Shown: piece after piece, positions 48,101-60,800 of the stretch
Numbering within the stretch: position 1 is the stretch's first letter
How the letters are laid out: each line of letters opens with the position of its first letter
DNA from: Sabethes cyaneus
Lineage: Eukaryota > Arthropoda > Insecta > Diptera > Culicidae
NCBI RefSeq assembly: GCF_943734655.1
Contig: NC_071354.1
Location: forward strand, 2,019,001 to 2,083,000
Length of the DNA: 64,000 nucleotides
Direction: 5' to 3'
Translations under genes and position numbers: made by a program
Notes under the pieces: generated by a model
Seen by the model: only the letters and a program-made list of their open reading frames with translations
Database searches by the model: none
Told to the model about the DNA's origin: nothing

Positions 48101-51100
48101 ATTGTGTGTCGGAGCGGAGCGTCATCCACAATGCGCTACATGATTTCGGCAGACGAACCGAAAAGTCACGGTTTTTACTTGCTGCGTGCGCAAAACCTGT
48201 GCGGGTGGGATCGGAGCGGACACCTCCTGGCGTGGATGCAACACGAGTAGGCGAGCAATTTGTCAGGAGCCACCGGTTTGAGCTCGAGGATGATAGCACT
48301 GTCATCTATTGCTGTCTCTGCTCGCAAGACTTCGAACTAGAAAGTCGTGAGAGAATAAAAATAAACAAAAAATTAAATCACGGGAGTTTAATCAGAGCCA
48401 GCCTAATGGCTAGTTGATAGGAACGTTAGAACTTTACGTTACTATGTATGGTTACCTGACCTTACTTACATTACTTTAATGGTGACGGTCTGTTATCGAT
48501 CCTGCCCGGAACGAACTATTGTCCTTCAGTACTGTCTGCCCCGAATTCTACCTTAATAAACATTTTTGTTTAAGAATAGCTTATTCAACTGGTGTACAAC
48601 TAATACCCGTGGAACAAGTGCTTGATAAGCTATTATACAACAAAAGTGTTGCTCGGAAAGGCCCCCTCATGGTCCTCTGGAGAAAATAGTGTTGGCTACT
48701 CTTTCGTGGGGCATTCTGGCCCTGTCGGATTGTACCAATTTCACTAACCTAATAGTATGAAAAATAGGAATTACAAATCTCCAGTCATAAATAAGTTGCT
48801 GCAACTAAAAGTGCCAAAAGTGTGGTACTTGCGCAGTTTCCAATTCCCTCGTACATTTTTAAACTATTGCCTGATTGATATCAATTTTCTCATTTTAAAG
48901 ACTTAGTCATCTGAACCTAGTTATCTGGAGTTTTCAGACAGAAGATATTGATTGCATTAGTTTCGCCCATTTACACAAATATTGATTCAGAACAAACAGT
49001 GCGGTTCATTTCTTGGTACGATCCTCAATATTGCAGCATGATGAATTATCCTACCTACTCGTCTATAGCTGCCAAACAGAATCCCTAAAACGAATTTCGG
49101 CTAGGTTCAGCTCACTTCTTGGGCCAACACACTTGCTAATCCTAATCTACGAACGATAGTCTGGCTGCAAACATGTTCATACACACCCACACATACAAAC
49201 ACACACTGCATCCAGTTTGCTTGGCCACAAACGAGAACAAAACCGCAGTGGCAAAATTGATTTCGGCTCCGATTTCAATAGGCCTCATTCTCAGCCTCCC
49301 CATCCAAGAAGGACGAGAGCAAACAAAAACTCTTTCACCGTACCGATCTGGAGCAGGCTACAGAAGAAGATCCTACGTTGTTACGTGGGCCTGTTTACAA
49401 TACACATGCAATTTTCCGTGCGGTCCGCACACCCGGAAGTCGAAGCACATCCGGACCGTACATACAACGGTCACCCCCGAATGTTGTTACTGTGTCTACT
49501 TGCTCGAGTTCCGTTGCGCAACGAATCGAAAACGTGGCGGAAATCAGTCGCTACAAGTCGGCTAGCCGACGATGTTTACTTCATATACCGAGAGGATTTG
49601 CACTGCAGCAACATTCAACGGTTCTCCCAAGGCGTACGAAATTGAACCGGAAACTGGGAAGGCAGCCAACGTTTTGCTAGCTCATAAAGAGAAGTCTTCT
49701 TGATAGTGGGTGCGAGCGAGCGTTCGCTTCTTGTGTGTGGTGAAGACACATAGGCAATTTCTGCCGCAATAACCGACCCAAAGCAGAGGGGGATGGATTG
49801 GAATGAATATTCCTTTCCCGAAGTCAGTGGGTCGACGTGAAAAATTCTGCACCACCAATCGGAAGCTAAAAGTCAATAAGAAACTGCAAATCGACTATAT
49901 TTGCGGATTTGGCTCAGGAAATAGGATTTCGGAATGGCCTCCGGTTGGCACACAGCTTTCCGCTTTGGATATGAGAGTTCATAACTTTTATGGCTCCCCG
50001 GCTATAATCAAACTATGGAAATGATAAAGCACAAACAATTCAGCCTAGACAGAAAAACGACTCATTTGGCAAACGTGCCATGACGTAATAATCAATTGCT
50101 CATCACATCCGGTGTCAAACTTTAGCCGTAAAAATCCATCAACATGCCGTAAAGTGTCGTTATTGCGAACGATAGGATGACGGCTCTAGCCAATTTTTAA
50201 ATCCCTTTCTATACCAGAGAAAGCAAACCGCCAGCTCTAAAGTCATGAAACATACGGACTATGGCAACACATGTTCCAAGCGCTTTTATTGGAATAGATA
50301 TAAGATTTTATAGCAATATCACGTCTTGTTTCTGGTAGGAACGAAGCCAGCTGGGGTTAAAGGCAACGCCGATGGCGACTCTACTGTGTGCCTGGAAAAT
50401 GATTTTAGCTTAAAAATTGCGGCAAAGGAAACACTTGAATCGAATCAAATCGGCTAAATACTTTAGAAGCTATTCCATCGGACCGAGCATTCATTCGGCT
50501 CATAATCCATTTCGGCTTGTCGCTAATAAATCACTCCTCGCGAGACCGAATGCGGATTAAAATCGTTTCGCTGTCGCCGTTCGCCGCCAGCAATAAAAAT
50601 GCTCAATTTCATAAGCATACTCAGGGGCGAACTACTTTTTGGAAACAGTATCGCAGCAGCAATCGCTCATGGCTGAAAGTCCAAGCAATTGAGTCATTGG
50701 GAACCGAGAGGACCCAAAGACGTTCCCGGAATTGGCCCGGTAAATATTCTTCAAATCTGCGGTGATTTATGTGGATGCGCAAGAGTTATTAGGCACATTT
50801 TTGGAAGGTGATAAATCCTTTCGCGACCATTAACCGACGCAGGTAGGCATGATTTATTCGCACGCCGATGCTGCGCTTAGTGATTTAGCACCAGGAAGCC
50901 CATCGAATGCCATGTAGAACCGGAGGCCGCCGCCGGTCGCCGATGAGTCAAGACTAATTAAACAAAGACCATTAAAAGCTGAAACCGATAAAAGACCAAG
51001 TGAATGTAGGTGTTCCTTCCACTGACGGAAGATTAGATGGCTGTTCCGACGCGAAGCTTTATTTTGCTTTGCCACCCGTGCTGGTTTGCTTGAAAATTAA

Positions 51101-51524
51101 AAGCATACTCCCAAAATATGGAAATGATGTAGCACTTAATCCGTAAAATTGCCTTGGTAGTGGATTACCCACTAGCAGTTTACAATGGAAACTTTCGAAA
51201 CGATATAGAGTAAGGTCAAAATATTCAGGTTCGTGAATCAAATAAAGTATACGATTAAATGTTCTGAAATTTATTTTTTACACTTTTTAGCTCTTTAACA
51301 TTATTGATGTATCATCACATTTATTAAAATAAACTGTTAAGTTTTTGATGATTTCATGTTGGGTAACTTTACAAGAACATTTAAAAGTCTAAGAATAAAA
51401 TTTAGCGGAGATATAAATATTCTACCGATTTTCACATAACAGTCCTAAGTTCTATGGATTTTCCAATATACATGGGACTCATAGCTAAGAGCGGCAGTCG
51501 CCGTGGTTGGGCCACCTCTCAATA
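45196..51524. other. unassigned non-coding DNA, about 6.3 kb
   Basis: No recognised repeat. The stretch includes one moderately long open frame (45379-45822) and a GC-richer patch with overlapping frames at 48060-48420 and 49170-49680 that I cannot assign. A CA-rich degenerate run lies near 49183-49205. Confidence 0.45.
45379..45822 (+). CDS. unassigned 147-codon open frame (weak candidate)
   Basis: Open from ATG to TAA, with mixed composition. It begins MYDQNHNQSDKHVVHVPCPD, has an acidic stretch (SDDTGDSDDIEKEV) and then a basic half with AVRVKSTATATIFRLAEL. No signal peptide, membrane segment, known motif or TE similarity was recognised. A competing 77-codon frame lies on the other strand. 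At this base composition one frame of this length in 64 kb can arise by chance. It lies about 180 bp beyond the truncated 5' side of the LINE at 43650-45195 but does not read like LINE protein. Function unknown; existence uncertain. Confidence 0.15.
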   Translation: MYDQNHNQSDKHVVHVPCPDRAPGKKTASVYNNCASDDTGDSDDIEKEVVWLEPVLACNIRKNILTAIKTHKSTLKHFSRAVRVKSTATATIFRLAELSLSSGPICDQRRKGFSEREAVKILPQNTKTSTNAFRGVVQLDQLDIITN

Positions 51525-51546
51525 TCTATACCTATAAAGAAGGATT

Positions 51547-51547
<1 letters not shown>

Positions 51548-51595
<48 letters not shown>
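51548..51595. repeat. (GTCT)12 tetranucleotide microsatellite
   Basis: 48 bp of CTGT/GTCT tetramers near the 5' end of the Helitron-like element. The same run, shorter and on the opposite strand, is found at 57774-57801 in the other full-length copy, so it is a built-in part of the family. Confidence 0.95.
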
Positions 51596-51596
<1 letters not shown>

Positions 51597-51649
51597 CGTA
51601 TGTTCCTTATAGAATCGAAAACTACTGAACCAATCGGCATGAAAATATG

Positions 51650-53550
51650 CATGTAGAGGTTTTTTGGGGCCAGGAAAGGTTTTAGCGATGGTTAGAAACC
51701 CCTCCCCCCACTAAGAGGGGGGGCTCCCATACAAATGAAACACAAATTTCTGCATAACTCGACAACTAATCAAGCAAATAGAACAAAATTTGGCATGTGG
51801 GTGTTTTCGGTGACAAAAATTTATTCTATGGTAAATTGAGACCCCTCCCCTCTTTATAAGGGGAATTATAACTCCTCTCCTCTTTAAAAGGGGGGGTTTC
51901 CATGCAAATTTCCTCATAACTCGAGAACTAATCAAGCAGATGGAACCAAATTTGGCATGTGAAGGTTTTCGAGGGCAAGAATATTTTCTATAGTAAATTA
52001 GGACCCCTCCCCACTTTAAGAGGGGGGGCTCCTGTACCAAAGAAACACAATTTTCCTCATAACTCGAGAAGTAACTAAGCAAATGGAACCAAATTTGGCA
52101 TGTGAAAGTTTTCGAGGGCAAGAATATTTTCTATGGTAAATAAGGACCCCTCCCCACTTTAAGAGGGGGGCTCCTATACAAACGAAATACAAATTTCCTC
52201 ATAACTCGAGAACGAATCAAGCAAATGGAACAAAACTTGGCACGTGGGTGTTTTTGGAGACAAAATTTTTTTCTATGATGAATTGGGACCCCTCCCCACT
52301 TTAGGAAGGGGGGCTCCTATACAAATGAAACGCAAATTTCCTCATAACTCGAGAATTAATCAAGCAAATGGAACCAAATTTGGCATGTGAAAGTTTTCTA
52401 GGGCATGAATATTTTCTATGGTGAATTAGAACCCCTCCCCACTTTAAGAGGGGGGGCTCCTATACAAACGAAATACAAATTTCCTCATAACTCGAGAACT
52501 AATCAAGCAAATGGAACCAAATTTGACACGTGGGTGTTTTTGGAGACAAAATTTTTTTCTATGATGAACTGGGACCCCTCCTCACTTTAGGAGGGGGGGC
52601 TCCTATACAAATGAAATACAAATTTCATCATAACTCAAGAGCTAATCAAGCTAATGAAACCAAATTTGGCATGTGGAGGTTTCTGGAGGCAAAAATATTT
52701 TCTATGGTGAATTAGGACCCCTCCCAACTTTAAGAGGGGGTGCTTCTACACAAATGAAATACAAATTTCCTCATAATTCGAGAACTAATCAAGCAAATGG
52801 AACCATATTTGGCATGTGGGTGTTTTGGAGGCAACCATTTTTTCTATGATGAATTAGGACCCCTTACCTTTTTAAGAGGGGGAGCTCTCATACAAACGAA
52901 ATACAAATTTCCTCATAACTCTAGAACTAATCAAGCAAATGGAACCAAATTTATCATTTGGGTGTTTTTGTAGGCAAGAATATTTTCTATGGTATATTTT
53001 CTATGGATTTCCCCACTTTAAGAGGGGGGGGGGCTCCTATACAAATGAAAAACAAATTTCCTCATAACTCGAGAACTAATCAAGCAAATGGAACCAAATT
53101 TGACATGCAAGTGGTTTTGGACGCAAGATTTTTTTCTATGGTGAATTGAGACCCCTCTCTTCTTTAGAAAGCGAGTTATGGCCTATCTCCCCTTTAATAT
53201 GGTGGGCTTCCATACAAATGAAATGCAAATTTCCTCTTATCTCGAGAACTAATCAATCAAATGGAACCAAATTTGGCATGTGGGAGTTTTAGATGGCAGA
53301 ATTTTTTTCTATGATGAATTACGACCCCTTCCCCTTTTAAGAGGGGAGCTCCCATACAAATGAAATTCAAATTTCCTTATAACTTGAGAACTAATCAAGC
53401 AAATGGAACCAAATTTGGCATGTGGGAGATTTTGGAGTCTTGAATTTATTTTACGATAGTTAGAGACCTCTCACCCCTGTGGTAGGGGGATATGGACTCT
53501 CATACAAATAAAACAGAAATTTTTGCAAAACTCAAAAACTAATCGAACTC
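51650..53550 (+). repeat. tandem array, ~143-bp unit, about 13 units
   Basis: Landmark CATAACTCGAGAACTAATCA recurs at about 51752, 51911, 52057, 52200, 52342, 52487, 52629, 52772, 52914, 53062, 53235, 53377 and 53530, mostly 142-148 bp apart, with longer gaps at 159, 173 and 153. Each unit also holds GGAACCAAATTTGGCATGTG, TTTTCTATGGTGAATTAGGA and CCCCTCCCCACTTTAAGAGG. Units differ by scattered substitutions, and the outer ones are the most diverged, as expected for an array evolving by unequal exchange. The 61-63-codon frames that recur are by-products. Confidence 0.9.
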
Positions 53551-53798
53551 GAATCGAACTCGAAATTCGAGACTCTTCCATAAAACATTAGTCAATACAA
53601 GACCACAAAAACTATCTATAGTAACACTAGATCATTCAGGACGAGACGGTCGCGAGTGTTGCCGGTGACCCGCCGTCGGAAGCGCCACCCACTGGGGGGC
53701 TTGCAAAACTCGAGATTGTGACAAAGACCATCCGAGATTCATGATTATGTACAACACAGGTTAATTTGTGGCAATACGAAGTTTGTCGGGTCAGCTAG

Positions 53799-53989
53799 TT
53801 TCCCAATAAAACTGTGTTTCAAAAGAAATTTTGGTAATCTAAATACAAGGTATATTTATATAAAACCCCGATTGCCGATTGCCTGATTGCTTGAACAATA
53901 ATCGGAGAAAATTTCAGAAAAACAAAAGAAATACATATTTTATTTTTATTTACCGCGTCTTCAGTTAATACTGTAAAACTAAAATATAT
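53799..53989. other. short non-coding spacer
   Basis: AT-rich spacer between the Helitron-like element and the Jockey-like relic, with a small GATTGCC repetition near 53865-53895. Confidence 0.5.
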
Positions 53990-54748
53990 CTAAATTAATT
54001 GTCTTACACTACTTTTAAAACGTTGTCTACTAACACGAAAATCAAACACATCCAAATAATTCAACAGACTAAAATACTTCTCCAGTGGATGGGTTTGACA
54101 AAATACTGTTCTATGTCTGATAATAAGGATTAACGAACGTTGGCGGGAGCGACGCGCTGGAACGAAAAAGTTTGCTAGTCGCAGGAGGTCTGGGCAGTCA
54201 ATGCGTCGCTGATGCAAAGGCTCCAGCCATCGGTAGGCATCGCTGTAAGTTAGGCGGCAATCTCTGTGGTTCATTCCAGGGCAGTCGTCGCAACGCGAAA
54301 CAAACGAAACATCGTGGAACCCTCTCAATGCGAGCGATCTGTCTTGTATGATAAGTTGTCCAGACACAAGTGAGCAGTTACAGTGTATTTTGGGCGTACG
54401 CATCGTGGAATTCACCGGCCTTATGGCGAATAAAACAAAGCACGGCGAATGCTTCGGAGGTTGTCGCAGCAATGTGCTCGTTAAAACAGAGCTTCCAGCT
54501 CATTGTCACTCCCAAATCGTTTATCGACGTAACACGATCCAAGCTGAGACCGCTTACTTTCTAGTTGTAGTTCAGATGCGTTCGTGCTTTCGTAAAACTT
54601 ATTGTTTTCACTTCGTCCCATTTATTTTCATACTATTTAAGACACACCAATTGGCTGCATTATCAAAGTCTCACGCAATTGATCAGCGAGGGCCTATATA
54701 TTGAAAACTAAGGAGCCAAGATGACTACCTTGAGGCACATAATGAATA
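53990..54748 (-). pseudogene. Jockey-like LINE fragment (3' half of ORF2)
   Basis: Minus-strand relic. At the high end YVPQGSHLGSLVFNI (about 54697-54745) is the conserved GVPQGSHLGPLLF block of Jockey-type reverse transcriptase. After frame changes one reads a block like SWKLCFNEHIAATTSEAFAV (about 54440-54500), then HKAGEFHDAYA. The C-terminal domain follows: LTYSDAYRWLEPLHQRRIDC, PDLLRLANFFVPARRSRQRS and FSLLNYLDVFDFRVSRQRFK, ending with a stop near 53990. The final 160-codon frame is open but lacks the catalytic part. The fragment breaks off within the VPQGSHLG block where the (TC)n(AC)n array begins. No continuation was recognised beyond the array. Confidence 0.7.
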
Positions 54749-55689
<941 letters not shown>

Positions 55690-56150
55690 AGATTCGCTCT
55701 GCCTGATCTCTGACTGTGTGCTGGAGGGTGGGCTGAAACAAAAGGAGAGCCGAACAGCTATGGCCAGTAGATGGCTGTACAATCGCTCAAACAATCTAAA
55801 TATATATAACGTCGAGTATCCACCCTGGGTTACTCAAAAGTTGCTGAACCTCAATAAGAGATACCTCAGCAAGCTTATCGGTCTTCCAACAGGACATTGT
55901 CCGAGCAAATATCATCTTCGGAATCACGGTTTCGTACAAGATGATATTTAACCTCGGAACACTTGCTCTGCAATCGAGGAGCACAAATAGTACGCAGACT
56001 GCAGTATCTCAAAAAGGGGAGATCTGGTTTGCGTCGCCGACCAGGGTAACTAGGTTCATAAACCTAGTAATCCCTGATTGGCACATGTCTCGCTCCAGCT
56101 ACCAGCCTGTCACTTCCTTAATAAGTGATAGGTAAGCTTGAAACGTATAG
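55690..56150 (+). pseudogene. LINE 3' tail (post-RNase H C-terminal segment)
   Basis: Plus-strand relic. One frame reads LLNLNKRYLSKLIGLPTGHC and then PSKYHLRNHGFVQDDI (55835-55951). This is the conserved C-terminal region that follows RNase H in I- and R1-related LINEs, normally continuing into a CxxC-type zinc motif. After a frame change it continues as EIWFASPTRVTRFINLVIP and DWHMSRSSYQPVTSLISD, the usual end of such proteins. The zinc-motif region is decayed (TLALQSRSTNST), and the reverse transcriptase is absent. It is in the opposite orientation to the Jockey-like relic on the other side of the AC array, so it is a different insertion. Confidence 0.65.
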
Positions 56151-56560
56151 TAAAATAATAAAACGGGGCTTACCACAGTGGTAAGAGTACCCAACAGAGG
56201 AGAATGTTATTTTAAGTAGATTAAGCTTAAGCTTAATCAATTAAGCAATTAAGCTGTAATTGTTTCAATTTAGATTTTACGAATCTAAGTTCAACTCACA
56301 TAGGTCTATAATATTAAATGTTGGGCATGTTTATATAAATTTAATAAGATAATATTCTGCGGCTTCGATAACCACGTGTTTCTCTTTACTGATCGACTAT
56401 GGCGGTAGGTACCGCTGTTGCATACAACTATAGAGACAGTTTGGTTATCACTTACTGCGCAGGGTTGATTCATTTGAACGAGGGATCGCTGTCAGTGCGC
56501 GATCTGGTAGCTCAGCGTTGCCAGAAGCTGTGCCAACAACCATTGCATTTTTGTATAATA
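56151..56560. other. AT-rich spacer with two perfect palindromes
   Basis: Sequence between the LINE tail and the second Helitron-like copy. It holds the two palindromes listed separately and a short open frame at 56399-56614 that runs into the Helitron end and is not a gene. Confidence 0.5.
56169..56238. other. pair of perfect palindromes
   Basis: CTTACCAC (56169-56176) and GTGGTAAG (56178-56185) flank a single A. The 20-mer GATTAAGCTTAAGCTTAATC (56219-56238) is a perfect palindrome. They lie just after the LINE tail and could belong to its 3' UTR or be unrelated. No function assigned. Confidence 0.6.
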
Positions 56561-57824
56561 CTAGCTGACCCGACCAACTTCGTATTGCCAAAAATGAAAC
56601 TGTGCTGTACATAAATCCAAGGTGAGCTAAAATAGGTGATCTAGTTTTAGACTAATCTCAAGATTTTAGTCTTGACCTTGGAATGAGGTCATACATATAT
56701 TAATATTTTTTTGAAACGATGGTTCTACAATTGATGAAGGGACGGTAGGGGAAAGAAATGAAAATTTTTGGTGAAGGAGGGGGAAGAGCGGAAAGGAAGG
56801 GGGGGGGGTATTGGTAGCTATGCTTGACAAGTAGTCATTTTGACTCCTACCTTTTGTCCAATGCTGGAAGGTGCATGAGTCGAACCAAGCTGTAATCTGA
56901 GATTATAACCGGATCTAGTTTTCACAGTTTGTAGAACAGAAGTGCGCGGAGAGATTGGTTAGCAACCATCGACGTTGTTTATACACAATCAACGGTTCCT
57001 GCTTTAAAAATTTCGGTGATCGTCAAGGGTAACCCAGCGGGGGTGAGAAACAAATTTAAACATCAGAAAACCTCTCTTGACTAACCTTGCATAAATCCTG
57101 GGAACTACTCCCCGCAGTGGCCAGCGCTTCCGACGGCAGGTCGCTGACAATACTCGTGGCCTGCGGCCGGCTCGCCCTGAATTATCTAGTGTTACTATAG
57201 GTAGTTTCTGGTGGTCTTATTATTGACTAATGTTTTATGGAAGAGTCTAAAATTTCGCAAATTCGATTAGTTTATAAGTTACGCAAAAATTTCTGTTATA
57301 TTTGTATGAGCTATAATCGCTATTGCAGGTCATACAGAAAACACCCGGGCGATATCACAATAGATCTAACTATACTGGTCGCAGTGATGAGTCCATACAA
57401 AAAAAACACCCACATACCAAATTTGGTTCCATTTGATTGATTTGTTCTCGAATTTTGAGGAAATTTGTATTTAATTTGTATGGAAAGCCGCCTTCTTAAA
57501 CGAGGGAGGGGTCATAATTCCCTTCCTAAAGAGGTTAAGGGTCACAATTCACTATAGAAAAAAATCCTGCCTCCAAAAATACCCACATGCCAAATTTGAT
57601 TAGATTTGCTCGATTAGTTCTCTATTTATGCAGAAATTTGTGTTTCATTTGTTTATCTATCTTAGTGGGGGAGGGGACCCTTACCATCATAAGAATCTTT
57701 ACCGGCCCCAAAACCTATACATTCAAATTTTCACGCCGGTCGGTTCAGTAGTTTTCGATTCTATAAGGAACATACGGACAGACAGACAGACAGACAGACA
57801 GAAATCCATTTTTATAGGTAAAGA
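56561..57824 (-). mobile_element. Helitron-like non-autonomous element, second full-length copy
   Basis: 1264 bp on the minus strand. The 5' end is TCTTTACCTATAAAAATGG after an A (complement of 57825). The 3' end is GTTGGTCGGGTCAGCTAG before a T (complement of 56560), matching TC, CTRR and A|T insertion like the copy at 51525-53798. Shared parts: GTCT microsatellite (57774-57801), TTCTATAAGGAACATACGGA, a few diverged ~143-bp units (about 57400-57700), the GC-rich core CAGTGGCCAGCGCTTCCGAC (57117), and the terminal CAACTTCGTATTGCC. It also carries about 400 bp (56640-57060) not present at 51525-53798 and related to the inverted repeat at 24854-25585. Non-coding. Confidence 0.75.
57774..57801. 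repeat. (GACA)n microsatellite within the Helitron-like copy
   Basis: About seven GACA tetramers, the complement-strand equivalent of the (GTCT)12 run at 51548-51595. Confidence 0.9.
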
Positions 57825-60800
57825 TTTGTGTAAATTTTGTATAATTTTTGTCATTTTTGCATTGATTTTGTGTCAATTTTGTGGTATTTTCGTATCTTCT
57901 TGATATAGTTTTTTTGTTATTTTATGATTCACTGACATTCACTGGCAACTGATTTTAATGATTTTGGTTTTCTGCTGTTTATATATTAATTTTGCACCAT
58001 TAAATTGTCTACCAGGATACATCAGATTTCTTTTAAAGTAATGTTTTAACCATTTGTCCTTGAATTCAACCAAAAATACTTTTTACGCTATCATTTCATT
58101 ACGATCGCACATAAAAACAAAATATAGTCAGAACTGATTGCACATTGCACTGATCTAAGCGAGTTGTCTGTGCCATCCGTCATGTCCGAAATTTCATGTT
58201 AATATCAAAGGTCACATTGATAAACTATTGGTAAAAATGGTCTAATAAACACCGCGACAGCCAAATTTATATATTTACCCCACGTCAATCACAGAAGGTT
58301 AAACATCACTTCATCTGTCAAGCACAAAACTACTTGCTCTAAAAAAAATATACACCCATCCTTGAAATCCTGCAACCCTCACAACAGTGCATGATGAAAG
58401 GACTAATGAGAGCGGCGGCGTAAAGCCGCACTCATACACACTAGCCAATAATTTCAGCTGACACATTTTCCCGTTCGGAAACGGTTCGAAGCAAAAGAAG
58501 AAAGGACAGCAGTGGATGCATCCACGCTGCAGCCAGATCTTGATCCGAAAGATCATGGGAAGAGTTGAGAGAAGCGTCATCTGTTCACTGTGATACTCCG
58601 TTTGACCTGGTTGGAGTGGTTCCGACCGACCTAATTCGAAGTAATTATCTTCGGATCCGGCCCGACGATGATTGATCCTCCGATAGCGATCGTCAAGCTC
58701 ATTATCCCTGGCTGTTCTCGCTCGTTGAGAAGTTTGAAGAGCGGATTCATATTTTTTTTGCTGTTTTTGTTCCGGGCAGATCAAGGATCATCTGAAGCGA
58801 CTGTGTCACTGAAACCGTTGCTGGGGTTGAATGTTTTCAATTAGCTAATAATAGAGTTTGGTTCCCAGTTTTTCTCCAACTCGGCGTTTGGCGGTTTGTC
58901 GTGTTTTTTCCTGTAGTCAACCATCCGTTGAGTTAGAATGACAGTAATAATAGAGTGGCAGGGACAAACTATGGAAAAACGGCGGGTTTAAACAAACGAA
59001 CAAAAAGAGACACACAAAAGAATGCACAATGCAGCTGAAGCTACAGTACAAACAACATACGGGGATAGGGACGATGCAATGTAGTTGGTTTATCTGCTTT
59101 TGTCCACAAAATCGATAGCAATCAATTTTAGAGGGTTCGCTGTGATTGTTTGCTATTGTCCTTCCCAAAAACGCGCCAAATTGTAGCTCACTGCATTTTA
59201 AATTAAAATCCTATTGGTCAAATGGAGAATCCTAGAAATCATAATTTATGGAACTACAGAGACATGCTTTCAAAAGGATTCTATCAAATCACAGCAGGAT
59301 TTTAGAGAAAAAACGTGCACAGAAGAGGTAAATTCTAAGGCTTGTTGCAAACTTACAATGTCATCAACCGACCACTTGAACGGATGGATAGAAGAAAGTT
59401 TGCTGGTAAAAATTTACGAGCAGGTAACACTCATTTCAGAGCGGTTCTTTTCTTAACGTTCACTCAGAGCTTCCCTGCACAAGCGAACAAAAGCGAACGA
59501 AGATGAGAAAAAACTCAGGCTTTGTGAAGATGTCGCATAACTGGCTGCTTGCTGTCACCGACATTGAGGGTGAAAAAATGTCACCCTGCTGTTTGAGATA
59601 GGGTTTACTTACCTTTTGTTGCTGCAAATTCGTTCAACCGTGTAAACAGGATAATTATTTCGGTAACATCTTACTCAACCCGATCCTCGTTGTTCCCATG
59701 GTGCGCTTACCTGACGAGTTGAAGTGCACACCTTGTGCTTACATTACGGATTAGACTGACAGCTGTCGGAGAAAATTGTGATTCGCCGCAACTGAAATGA
59801 TTTGCTCATATGGCATCGATTGATTGTCGGACGAAACCATTGAATAACAAGAGTCACAATTTGCAAAATAGTTAAAGCAATTAACCGAGCGCATCGGTAT
59901 GAATTGAGTATTCACACAATATTACAACTCATTAGTGGCCGGAACGTGAGTGACATATTCCTCATTCCGAAAAGCAATTGAAATGCTCAAAAACAATAAA
60001 TTTAAAGGCTTGCTGTGCGGTCATATTATAGCATGGCTCCAGTGAGTGAAGTGAAAAAGACCATTACATTCGAGTATTTCCATGACGCAATTGCAACCAT
60101 CCTTGTTGGTCGCCCACTAGTCTGCCCGAGGACAAAAAGAGCAAGGTAGAGAGCACAATTTGCACGGCTTGTCACGCATGGTCCATGCTTGTAGCCACCG
60201 CGTTTGATTACACAATTGAGCAGTCAATCAGAAGTCATTTGATGTTTCCATTGCTGTTGTGGTGTGCAGAGCCCCCACACTACTTCAACTTTAGGAGAAA
60301 ATTACCACTTCAATCGATTTGCTGTTGTTACAGGCGGTTGCTAACAAAAACCCTGCACTATCAGACAGTGCAAAGTCGGGCTATCCTTCTCGCCGCACAC
60401 AGTGTGAACACCAATTATATTTAACGGGTTGAACCGAGAAAGACCACCGCGTTAGGCGAAGCTCAGCGCTAGCAAAGTGTGAAACGCACAAACTACTCAC
60501 GTAAAAGTTAATGAACCGATCAGTTTAATGCCGACATTCTAGAACGCCCCGTAGTGCGCTTTTGCCTTTACCTCTAACAATGTTCACACTGCTGAACGAT
60601 CCAAGACTGACAGGAAGTGGAGATAAACATATATTTAATTTTAGTGCCACCGCAAACTGCTGAAATGAAAATTTTATTGGAAACCATCTCCAGCGTGACC
60701 GGCTACCAGCCAGCCGCGCGCGCCCCATGCCACGCTAGCGCTGGTACGCCGCCGGTAAGGACTTCTTACTGGCGGCTACCGGTCGTTCTAACCGAGCTGG

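Larger units (their letters stand above)
51525..53798 (+). mobile_element. Helitron-like non-autonomous element with internal satellite array
   Basis: 2274 bp. It starts TCTATACCTATAAAG after an A (51524) and ends GTCGGGTCAGCTAG before a T (53799), fulfilling the Helitron rules 5' TC, 3' CTRR and insertion between A and T, with no terminal inverted repeat. Right after the start is a (GTCT)12 microsatellite and GAATCGAAAACTACTGAACC. The middle is about 13 units of ~143 bp. The 3' third has AGACTCTTCCATAAAACATT, the GC-rich core GTCGGAAGCGCCACCCACTG, and GATTGTGACAAAGACCATCC. A clear 3' hairpin was not found. No Rep/helicase, so non-autonomous. A GTCY microsatellite with a tandem core recalls mini-me/pearl/Lep1-type elements of other animals. 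Confidence 0.75.

Noticed and set aside
49173..49680. Three overlapping forward frames of 100-142 codons as a coding exon
   Set aside because: All three phases are open over the same GC-richer patch and none shows a known motif, which points to low stop-codon density rather than coding.
51548..51595. CRISPR-like array because of regular repeats
   Set aside because: It is a tetranucleotide microsatellite next to a 143-bp satellite; there are no spacers, and the genome is eukaryotic.
51711..53149. Repeated 61-136-codon frames with shared sequence
   Set aside because: By-products of the ~143-bp tandem unit in the Helitron-like element, not a protein repeat family.
58311..58784. 157-codon minus-strand open frame as a host gene
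   Set aside because: No recognisable domain, an abrupt change from polar to hydrophobic composition, and no splice or promoter signal; length is within chance expectation.
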